Shown: positions 1-4,946 of the stretch, one piece after another
Position numbering within the stretch: the first letter of the stretch is position 1
How the letters are laid out: every line of letters begins with the position of its first letter
From: DATADF01 sp046263155
GTDB taxonomy: Bacteria > Actinomycetota > CADDZG01 > WHSQ01
Reading direction: 5' to 3'
DNA length: 12,762 nucleotides
Assembly (NCBI GenBank): GCA_046263155.1
Contig: JBHELF010000110.1
Span: 1 to 12,762, forward strand
Position numbers and translations under genes: made by a program
Notes under the pieces: model-generated
Databases searched by the model: none
What the model was told of the DNA's origin: nothing
The model's input: the letters and a program-made list of their open reading frames with translations, nothing else

Positions 1-209
1 ACCCAGGCAACCTCGATATCGATGCTCTTCAACCCCCACTGCGCGTCGTAAAGCGGGTCATTCGGGAACACAAAACGCAACGGCCCCCCGGAGTCGTAGA
101 AACCCGGGGGCAGGTTGCAGGCGGCCTGGGCGCTCACCGGAGGCGCGCTCGGCAACAGCGCCGCCACCAGCGCGGCCACTGTGGTCAGGATTGCTATCGG
201 TCGTTTCAT
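1..209 (-). CDS. Secreted subtilisin-like serine protease (S8 family), N-terminal fragment
   Basis: Only the first 69 codons are present; the frame is still open at the left window edge. Translation starts at ATG 207-209, preceded by a GAGGAG Shine-Dalgarno-like stretch about a dozen bases upstream. Residues 1-28 form a signal peptide: a short Lys/Arg start, a hydrophobic Ala/Leu/Val core, and a likely cleavage near VSAQA. The mature start holds an NDP-x-x-x-x-QWGLK-x-I motif at residues 50-63, followed by an E-V-A-W. In subtilases of the thermitase type this segment (NDP...QWGL..I....AW) lies just before the catalytic Asp region. The catalytic Asp, His and Ser all lie outside the window, so activity cannot be judged. 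It is probably an extracellular protease. The family call rests on this one recognisable segment. Confidence 0.8.
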   Translation of the reverse strand, partial: MKRPIAILTTVAALVAALLPSAPPVSAQAACNLPPGFYDSGGPLRFVFPNDPLYDAQWGLKSIDIEVAW

Positions 210-368
210 CGTCCGTCTTGCTCCTCGTCGCTGCCTGCGTAGACCTTAGGCGAGCCGGCCCTCCCGGCCGCGCATCTCCGCACCATTACCAACGAGCCTT
301 CCGGTGGTCTTGTTGCTCGCGTAAGTACATATTGCACGTCGGTTAGAACGAATCGCAGCGCGGCTGGC

Positions 369-374
369 TACGAT
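369..374 (+). promoter_or_regulatory. Candidate -10 element (TACGAT) for a leaderless transcript
   Basis: TACGAT fits the TAnnnT form of an actinobacterial -10 box. It ends six bases before the ATG at 381, so transcription would begin at or next to the start codon. No convincing -35 box is seen at the usual spacing. This is inference from position only. Confidence 0.4.
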
Positions 375-380
375 CGAAGG

Positions 381-758
381 ATGGGTTGGTTGCGCTGGGT
401 CGTCATCGCGCTGGCGGTATTCGAGGCCGCCTACATGACGATCGATGGGGGCCGTGCGTTGATCACCGGTGAGTACATCACGCCATCACAGGGCGAATAC
501 AAGGGGCAGCTCGGGCCCTGGACAAAGCTTGTCGACGCAGTTGGGATTGCCCCCCGCTCGGTCGTGATGAAGTCGATCTTCGTCGCCTATGGAGTCGTCT
601 GGTTGGGGATCACGGCCGCTTTCTCAGTTCGTCTTCCCTACAGCTGGGGCCTGATGCTGGCGGCGGCAATCGGATCGCTGTGGTACTTGATCGTAGGAAC
701 CGCCGCGAGCGCGATCATCATCGTCCTTCTCCTCCTACCGGCAGTCCGAGGACCGTGA
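381..758 (+). CDS. Small integral membrane protein of unknown function (125 aa)
   Basis: I do not recognise a named family with certainty. The protein has an N-terminal hydrophobic segment at about residues 4-20, a soluble stretch at 21-58 rich in Gly/Tyr/Pro, then hydrophobic segments at about 60-82, 88-104 and 106-122, giving roughly four membrane passes. Conserved-looking pieces are D-G-G-R-A-L near 22-27 and GQLGPW at 42-47. Its ATG is the first in frame and follows a possible -10 box by six bases, with no clear Shine-Dalgarno site, which suggests a leaderless start. The stop codon is only two bases before the next start, so the two genes are probably co-transcribed. Base composition and residue pattern look like a real membrane protein, not a chance frame. 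Confidence 0.75.
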   Translation: MGWLRWVVIALAVFEAAYMTIDGGRALITGEYITPSQGEYKGQLGPWTKLVDAVGIAPRSVVMKSIFVAYGVVWLGITAAFSVRLPYSWGLMLAAAIGSLWYLIVGTAASAIIIVLLLLPAVRGP

Positions 759-760
759 CA

Positions 761-1195
761 ATGCAACCGGGGATAAATCGAGGAGCGCTCGCGCTACTAG
801 CAATGGTCGCCCTCTTCATCCCGGCCGTCTGCGGAGAAGACGCCACTGAGAGTGCGGAGACATCCTCGCCGGGCGATCTGGCGAGGTACTGCGCTCTCGT
901 GGGGCAATTGAATGAAGAGGGAACCGAATTTTTCTCTCGGTTGGGACCAAACACGAGCAAGAGCCAATACGAGACGGCGCAGGCCGAGTTTGTTCGGGCG
1001 CACCAGGAAGAGCTGAACGAACTCTCGGAGGTAGCTCCTCTGGACATCCGCGAGTACGTCGCCACGGTCGTTGCGTCTCAGAAAGCCACCGCGGACCTTG
1101 GGCCCGAGGTGCCGCAGAGCGAAGTTCTGCAAGCGGAGAGCCACCTCCGGCCCTACCAGGAAGAGCACTGCTCGGCCTCGCGAACTCAAAGCTGA
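761..1195 (+). CDS. Exported or lipoprotein-like protein of unknown function (144 aa)
   Basis: The start is taken at ATG 761, two bases after the upstream stop, with GAGG nine bases before it; the frame can be extended upstream to 680, but that part overlaps the membrane gene. Residues 8-23 are a hydrophobic signal segment ending in P-A-V-C at 21-24. This resembles a lipobox, but Val at -1 is not canonical, so lipidation is uncertain. The mature part begins with an acidic Glu/Asp/Ser linker, then an Ala/Glu/Gln-rich region (about 40-130) that looks helical. Two further cysteines, C44 and C137, could form a disulfide across this helical domain. No enzymatic motif is visible. It sits between a membrane protein and a small cytosolic protein on the same strand. 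Confidence 0.65.
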   Translation: MQPGINRGALALLAMVALFIPAVCGEDATESAETSSPGDLARYCALVGQLNEEGTEFFSRLGPNTSKSQYETAQAEFVRAHQEELNELSEVAPLDIREYVATVVASQKATADLGPEVPQSEVLQAESHLRPYQEEHCSASRTQS

Positions 1196-1205
1196 CACTT
1201 CCGAC

Positions 1206-1445
1206 ATGGACGAGGCGCTACGTCAGCAGGTGATCGACCGAGCGATCCAGTTAGGCGCGCGCGACGTTCTCACGAGCGACGACATGGACGCCGCAGCTGA
1301 CGAGTTGCTAACGATCACGACCGACAAAGACACCTTGTCGTCGGCGCACGGATTCCTAGTCGGACGACATGCGAGTCAGGGAGGCCCGTACCTGCTGCAG
1401 GCGTGGATGATCGTCGAGCGAGCACTCAAGCGGAGAATTCCCTAG
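1206..1445 (+). CDS. Small hypothetical protein (79 aa)
   Basis: The start is set at ATG 1206, ten bases after the preceding stop; the longer in-frame extension to 1071 overlaps the upstream gene in another frame and is Arg-rich shadow. There is no good Shine-Dalgarno site, so translation may depend on coupling; a GTG at 1230 is an alternative. The product is acidic in the first half and soluble, with no signal peptide or membrane segment. It contains a D-D-M-D-A-A-A-D-E-L-L stretch and ends in a short basic tail. I do not recognise the family. It is the last gene of a plus-strand trio, and its stop codon lies inside an inverted repeat shared with the converging toxin gene. Confidence 0.5.
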   Translation: MDEALRQQVIDRAIQLGARDVLTSDDMDAAADELLTITTDKDTLSSAHGFLVGRHASQGGPYLLQAWMIVERALKRRIP

Positions 1446-1469
1446 GTACTTATCTTCCCGCTAGGGAAT
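1437..1469. terminator. Inverted repeat between converging genes, possible two-way terminator
   Basis: ATTCCCTA at 1437-1444 pairs perfectly with TAGGGAAT at 1462-1469 across a 17-base loop. A competing hairpin, CTTAT(CT)TCCC with GGGAATAAG around a GCTA loop, overlaps it. The structure contains the stop codons of both converging genes. No T-run follows on either strand, so terminator function is inferred from position. Confidence 0.4.
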
Positions 1470-1847
1470 AAGCCTGAGCCCTGGTACGTGCTCGAAGTCT
1501 CTGCGGTTGAAAGTCATCAGCGGCAGATCCCTAGCAATGCAGCTCGCTGCGACCCAAAGGTCGTTCGCGAGCACAGGCCGCCCCACCTTTTCCACCTGCG
1601 CGGCGATGTAGCCCCAGACGCGAGCGATCGCAGGTTCGTAATCGAGGATGGTTATCCGGCTCAACCAATCTTCCATCCTGGCGAGTCTGGCTGGTCCCCA
1701 CGATGCCTTGAAGGCGCCTTTGAAGGTCTCCCCCACCGTTACGAATGAGATCGCTAACCGTTCGCCTTCGAGAATCTGTCGGTATGAGTCAGGTAGTTGA
1801 TCTCGTTGCAGCCGAGACGCTGCATCTGTGTCTAGAACGATTGTCAC
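1461..1847 (-). CDS. vapC: PIN-domain toxin, VapC type (probable endoribonuclease)
   Basis: This 128-residue protein has the layout of a VapC toxin, a metal-dependent RNase that blocks translation by cutting tRNA or rRNA when its antitoxin is lost. The acidic active-site set is visible: D6 (and D8) in V-L-D-T-D, E40 in V-G-E, D96 in N-D-L-W-V-A-A, and D117 in T-F-N-R-R-D-F. N114 is in the usual place of the C-terminal motif. Length is typical of the family. It starts with GTG at 1847, and that codon overlaps the antitoxin stop by four bases (GTGA), so translation is coupled to the upstream gene, as expected for a toxin-antitoxin pair. No frameshift or missing catalytic residue is seen, so the toxin is probably intact. 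The RNA target cannot be read from sequence. Confidence 0.9.
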   Translation of the reverse strand: MTIVLDTDAASRLQRDQLPDSYRQILEGERLAISFVTVGETFKGAFKASWGPARLARMEDWLSRITILDYEPAIARVWGYIAAQVEKVGRPVLANDLWVAASCIARDLPLMTFNRRDFEHVPGLRLIP

Positions 1848-2044
1848 CGAGACAGATCGGCATCCTGACGTCGAGCCGCGTAGGTCTCCTCGATGAAACG
1901 CTCGACCTCCTCGTCCGACTCCCAGAGATCTGGCTCGATGTAGTCGGAAAGCGGACGATCCAACTTCACGCCCTGTTCGCGCGCGAGTTCCTCGATCGAC
2001 TTCTTCGCTTTGAACTCGTCTGACTCAATCGGTCTCGTGGCCAT
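1844..2044 (-). CDS. Antitoxin partner of the PIN-domain toxin
   Basis: A 66-residue acidic protein directly upstream of the toxin gene and overlapping it by four bases. It starts at ATG 2044 with a GAGG site about five bases upstream. Position and overlap make it the antitoxin. The C-terminal half (about 35-60), with an acidic/aromatic pattern (D-L-W-E-S-D-E-E-V-E-R-F-I), looks like the toxin-wrapping helix found in VapB-type antitoxins. I cannot identify a ribbon-helix-helix or AbrB DNA-binding fold at the N-terminus; the short stretch around I-E-E-L-A-R-E-Q-G-V could be half of a helix-turn-helix. The family is therefore left open. Antitoxins of this kind usually repress their own promoter, but I found no clear operator in the 99 bases upstream. 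Confidence 0.8.
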   Translation of the reverse strand: MATRPIESDEFKAKKSIEELAREQGVKLDRPLSDYIEPDLWESDEEVERFIEETYAARRQDADLSR

Positions 2045-2143
2045 GATTGCCTCATTTCCGAGCAGAACTTCCTAGAAGAGCCTACGGCAGACCGTGCCGA
2101 ACCCCGCTCCTCTCAGCCAGCGGTACTAGTCGCGCTTGGGTGC

Positions 2144-2548
2144 TCATCCCCAGAAGATCGCTGTGGGATCCTCATCTACTTCTTTCAGCAGAACCTGGAC
2201 GCTCTTGGAAGGATTCACTCTTGCATATGGGTGCCACCCTTGGTCGCTGTCGGACCAACTGAGCATCCACTTTCCCGAGAGAGCGTCGTAGCTGAACCTC
2301 GCAACCGTGAGTCGCGTCCAAGAACGATCTGTCTCGTCAGGTTGCCAAGCCGGCCTGCGCTCGACAATCGTCAGGGCCGCCGGTTCGCGCTCGACTTCCA
2401 ACCTGATCTGATCGCGAAGCTCGGGACCAAGCCGCGTCTCGCAGTACGCGAGAAGAGTCTGCTCTCCTTCGTCGATAACTTCTTGCGGAACGTGCACGCG
2501 AAACGTATCGCTCGAGCCGGAGGGGAATCGAATACACAGACTTCTCAT
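2144..2548 (-). CDS. DUF3024 family protein
   Basis: The C-terminal part matches what I know of DUF3024: an A-R-F-S-Y-D strand, a W-x-L-x-W-S-D-x-D segment, W-H-P-Y, and the family end D-P-T-A-I-F-W-G. The middle has R-D-Q-I-R-L-E and an E-R-R-P-A-W motif, also typical. The function of the family is unknown; proteins are small, cytosolic and about 110-120 residues. The 134-residue frame from ATG 2548 has extra N-terminal residues, and codons 6-14 or so are made of a damaged copy of the neighbouring tRNA 3' end. A GTG at 2497 would give 117 residues and fit the family better, but neither start has a well-spaced Shine-Dalgarno site. I report the longer frame and consider the shorter one at least as likely. 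Confidence 0.8.
   Translation of the reverse strand: MRSLCIRFPSGSSDTFRVHVPQEVIDEGEQTLLAYCETRLGPELRDQIRLEVEREPAALTIVERRPAWQPDETDRSWTRLTVARFSYDALSGKWMLSWSDSDQGWHPYARVNPSKSVQVLLKEVDEDPTAIFWG
2514..2532 (-). repeat. Partial duplicate of the tRNA-Thr 3' end
   Basis: GAGCCGG followed by AGGGGAATCGAA at 2514-2532 repeats the tRNA 3' end at 2596-2616, except that two G residues are missing at the acceptor/T-stem junction. The copies are direct repeats with 82 bases between their starts. Duplicated tRNA 3' ends often mark integration sites of mobile elements, but no element lies between these two copies, so this may be a relic or a local duplication. The copy codes for early residues of the DUF3024 frame. 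Confidence 0.6.
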
Positions 2549-2596
2549 CCCCTCGCCGCACTTCGCGCGGCAGCCCGTCTACGGCGCTCCGCGCCG

Positions 2597-2669
2597 AGCC
2601 GGGGAGGGGAATCGAACCCCTGACCTGCTCATTACGAGTGAGCCGCTCTGCCGACTGAGCTACCCCGGC
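2597..2669 (-). tRNA. tRNA-Thr (anticodon CGT)
   Basis: A complete cloverleaf of 73 bases can be folded. The acceptor stem is GCCGGGG/CCCCGGC, D stem GCTC/GAGC, anticodon stem GCTCA/TGAGC with loop CTCGTAA, and T stem AGGGG/CCCCT with loop TTCGATT. The anticodon is CGT, reading the threonine codon ACG. The discriminator base is T, and CCA is not encoded, so it must be added after processing. Two short GC-rich hairpins lie just beyond its 3' end, at 2557-2592. Confidence 0.97.
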
Positions 2670-2747
2670 GACCTCGGATTCAGCGCCACCTAAGAGCGCT
2701 TATTCCCGAATGCGTGGCGATCCTAAGGGGCGGGTCGATAGGTCCCC

Positions 2748-2794
2748 AAGCGGGAGCCGCGGGCCACGATAGTTGTGGGCGCCGGCTCCCGCTT
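2748..2794 (-). terminator. Strong GC-rich hairpin downstream of the RTX/TSP3 gene
   Basis: A perfect 12-base inverted repeat has arms at 2748-2759 and 2783-2794 and a 23-base loop, in which CCAC and GTGG can pair to extend the structure. It begins about 25 bases after the stop of the secreted repeat protein and lies before tRNA-Thr on the same strand. There is no U-tract, as is common in GC-rich actinobacteria, so it is a probable rather than proven terminator. Confidence 0.6.
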
Positions 2795-2819
2795 GATGCT
2801 GGGATCCGGCAGTGATCGT

Positions 2820-3725
2820 CTAGCCCGACGGCGGTGAGGGCGACGGCGACGGGTCGCAGGCATCCCCCATCCCGTCGCCATCTGCGTCGGCCTGATCGGA
2901 ATTCGGAGCGAACTGGCAGTTATCGGAGGAGTCCGCCACGCCGTCGTTGTCGTCGTCGGGATCGCAGGCATCACCTTCGCCGTCGTTATCGAAGTTCTCC
3001 TGATTCGAATTCGGGACCTTGGCGCAGTTGTCGGATGAATCCGGCACGCCGTCGGCATCGTCGTCATCCTCGCACGCGTCCCCCGTCCCGTCGCCATCCG
3101 TATCGGCTTGCCCCGGATTGCTGACCCCAGGGCAGTTGTCTTGGTTGTCGGAGACCTCGTCGTTGTCCGCATCCGAATCGCAGGCATTCCCCTGTCCGTC
3201 GCCGTCGGAATCGCGTTGCCGGGGATTGTGAACCTGGGGACAGTTGTCGGAGCCGTCGACCACGCCGTCCCCATCGGCATCGCGCTCGGTGACCGATTCA
3301 CAGCCAAAGACCTGATCATTGCCGGCCCTGCAACGATCGCGACCGGGCCCTCCGACCAGAACATCGTCGCCCCGTCCTCCGGAGAGCGAGTCACCAGCCT
3401 CGCCACCACGCAGGCGATCGGCCCCACGCCCACCCTCGATAGTGTCCCGCCCACGCTTTCCGCAAATGATGTCGTCTCCACCGTGGCCGAAGACGATGTC
3501 GTTGCCGCGACGCGCAGAGATCACATCGTTGCCCGACGATCCGTCGAGACGATCGGGACCATCGGTGCCGACTATGGTCGCATCGAAGCCTTCACAAAGC
3601 CGCGGCTTTTGCCCCTGTGCAATGGGACTCAGCAAAGTCTGCGTAACCACCAGACCGAGCGTCGCAACGACCACCGCGAGGCGCGCGGGGCGCGAGGTGC
3701 GCCTCATCTTGGACAAGGCGTTCAT
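2820..3725 (-). CDS. Secreted calcium-binding protein with RTX-like and thrombospondin type 3 repeats
   Basis: A 301-residue protein starting at ATG 3725 with AAGGAG seven bases upstream. Residues 1-39 are a signal peptide (basic start, hydrophobic core about 16-33, likely cleavage after AQG or nearby). Residues 53-133 are nine back-to-back nonapeptides of the G-G-x-G-x-D type, as in RTX proteins, where they wind into a Ca2+-loaded beta-roll. A cysteine pair around C132 and C142 closes this part. Residues 148-291 are four tandem 36-residue units with D-x-D-x-D-G and DNCP or DNC motifs, as in thrombospondin type 3 repeats, which also bind Ca2+. The protein ends in a short Ser/Pro tail. There is no membrane anchor, LPxTG motif or enzyme domain, so it is probably a free or wall-associated structural or adhesive protein. 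It lies 63 bases downstream of holB but has its own ribosome site. Confidence 0.9.
   Translation of the reverse strand: MNALSKMRRTSRPARLAVVVATLGLVVTQTLLSPIAQGQKPRLCEGFDATIVGTDGPDRLDGSSGNDVISARRGNDIVFGHGGDDIICGKRGRDTIEGGRGADRLRGGEAGDSLSGGRGDDVLVGGPGRDRCRAGNDQVFGCESVTERDADGDGVVDGSDNCPQVHNPRQRDSDGDGQGNACDSDADNDEVSDNQDNCPGVSNPGQADTDGDGTGDACEDDDDADGVPDSSDNCAKVPNSNQENFDNDGEGDACDPDDDNDGVADSSDNCQFAPNSDQADADGDGMGDACDPSPSPSPPSG
2853..3284 (-). repeat. Four tandem 108-base units coding TSP3 repeats
   Basis: Protein residues 148-183, 184-219, 220-255 and 256-291 align without gaps as four units of exactly 36 residues. Each has an acidic D-x-D-x-D-G-type loop, a D-N-C motif near position 12-14, and a G-x-A-C-D/E end. 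The DNA has diverged between units, so this is a coding array and not a recent copy-number repeat. Confidence 0.9.
3327..3569 (-). repeat. Nine RTX-like nonapeptide repeats (coding)
   Basis: Residues 53-133 divide into nine units of nine residues with no gap, on the pattern G-G-x-G-x-D-x-h-x, where h is mostly Ile, Leu or Val. Units at 71-79 and 107-115 are imperfect (A-R-R-G-N-D; G-G-E-A-G-D). The pattern predicts a parallel beta-roll that binds Ca2+. Confidence 0.85.
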
Positions 3726-3753
3726 CTGGGGACTCCTTTTCGGCGGAGTATTC

Positions 3754-3776
3754 GGCGAGGAAGCCTAGCGCTCGCC
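3754..3776 (-). terminator. Hairpin between holB and the RTX/TSP3 gene
   Basis: GGCGAG at 3754-3759 pairs with CTCGCC at 3771-3776 over an 11-base loop, just after the holB stop and before the ribosome site of the next gene. It could end or attenuate the replication operon transcript. There is no U-tract, so the call is weak. Confidence 0.3.
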
Positions 3777-3788
3777 TCATTGACCTTT

Positions 3789-4946
3789 CTAGGCAGGGAC
3801 CGCGGACGCAGTGAGGCCGACGAGTTGCAGCAAAGTCGCCTCGACAACCAGTTGGCGGTTTGCATTACGCGGGATTGCCGCGGCAGCCTCGGCGCATCGC
3901 TCCACGCCGCGCACCAGATCCACTCGAGTCACCTCGGAGCGGGCCCACACCTCGAGCTCCGAGATCAGATCGAGATTCGTGATCTCCTGAGGTCGCCCGT
4001 CGCGCATTAGAAGAACATCCCGGTAGAAGCCCCCGAGAAAAACGAATACCTCGCTCAGGACTTCCTCCTCCACTCGACGCAACTCGCGCTTATGTCGCGC
4101 CAGAAGAGCGTTTCGGGCGGCCGCCGTGCCTCTGGCCTCGCCCATCGCTTCCGCCAGTTCAATCACCTCATGTTTCTGCTGCTCGGCGTGCTCGCGCGTG
4201 GCCGCATCGACTTGATCGAGAATCTCCGCCGCGACATCGAGCGCGGCAATGGAAGACTCCAGTCGCTGCGGAATCGAGGCCCATACGCGACGCCGAATCG
4301 CGACGCCTTCACCGCGAGCAAAGGCCAGCGCCCATCGCAGATCCCCCTCGAAGAGGCGCGCGGCAAGCAAGGCCGTGTCCTCATCGACTCCCGCGCCGCG
4401 CACGATCTCCGAAACAGCCTGCTCGGATACTGGCTCCAGATAAACGATTCGGCAACGAGAGCGAACGGTAGGAAGGAGCTCCTCTTCTTGGTCGGCGGTG
4501 AGAATGAAGATGGAGTCCGCCGACGGTTCCTCCAGAGTTTTCAGCAGCGCGTTCTGCGCCGCCTCGTTCATCCGGTCGCCCTCTTCGAGGATGAAGACCT
4601 TGCGGTCGGACTCAAAAGGAGATCGAGTCGCCTCGGCTACGACTCCCTCCCTGATCAGATCGACCGGGATCAGCGGACCCTCCGGACGGATGTGATGCAG
4701 GTCGGGATGGCTGCTGCGCGCTACGCGCCCGCATTCGCGACAGCGACCGCAACCCACGCCGGGCTGTTCGGAGCACAGAGCCGCTGCGGCCATGGCGCGC
4801 GCGGCCGGCACTTTCTGTGCGCCCCGCGGGCCGAGCAGCAACCACGCGTGCTGCCCCCGCTCCACCTTCATTCCCGCGGCCAGTGCTGTTATGGCCGGAG
4901 AGGCCGGAAGCTCATCCCATACCGTCCCGGCTTGCGATTTCGTCAT
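3789..4946 (-). CDS. holB: DNA polymerase III delta' subunit (clamp loader)
   Basis: This 385-residue protein is the delta' subunit of the clamp loader, which helps open and place the beta sliding clamp on primed DNA. Visible marks are the Cys4 zinc site C58, C66, C69, C72 in the AAA+ lid region typical of gamma/delta' proteins, the A-L-L-K-T-L-E-E-P segment at 133-141, and the S-R-C motif at 163-165. The P-loop at 39-46 (G-P-R-G-A-Q-K-V) lacks the Ser/Thr after Lys, and the Walker B region around 117-126 is altered, so it probably does not hydrolyse ATP, as in E. coli delta'. The C-terminal third is helical, as expected for the collar domain. Its ATG overlaps the stop of the upstream MFS-Tmk gene by four bases (ATGA), so the two are translationally coupled. 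Confidence 0.93.
   Translation of the reverse strand: MTKSQAGTVWDELPASPAITALAAGMKVERGQHAWLLLGPRGAQKVPAARAMAAAALCSEQPGVGCGRCRECGRVARSSHPDLHHIRPEGPLIPVDLIREGVVAEATRSPFESDRKVFILEEGDRMNEAAQNALLKTLEEPSADSIFILTADQEEELLPTVRSRCRIVYLEPVSEQAVSEIVRGAGVDEDTALLAARLFEGDLRWALAFARGEGVAIRRRVWASIPQRLESSIAALDVAAEILDQVDAATREHAEQQKHEVIELAEAMGEARGTAAARNALLARHKRELRRVEEEVLSEVFVFLGGFYRDVLLMRDGRPQEITNLDLISELEVWARSEVTRVDLVRGVERCAEAAAAIPRNANRQLVVEATLLQLVGLTASAVPA

Noticed and set aside
680..760. Upstream extension of the exported protein
   Set aside because: It overlaps the membrane protein gene, reads as Arg-rich shadow and would hide the signal peptide.
2514..2616. A mobile element bounded by the two tRNA-end repeats
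   Set aside because: The space between the copies is only about 60 bases and contains no gene; there is also no integrase in the window.
2853..3284. CRISPR-like or variable tandem repeat array
   Set aside because: The 108-base periodicity comes from coding of TSP3 units and the DNA has diverged between units; there are no spacers.
2723..3481. Minus-strand frame of 252 codons rich in Thr, Arg, Pro and Met in the TSP3 region
   Set aside because: An alternative frame of the same repeats; the other minus-strand frame has a signal peptide, a ribosome site and two known repeat families.
3108..4010. Plus-strand open frame of 300 codons opposite the RTX/TSP3 gene and the end of holB
   Set aside because: It is the mirror of a biased repeat sequence, crosses two well-supported minus-strand genes and has no recognisable motif.
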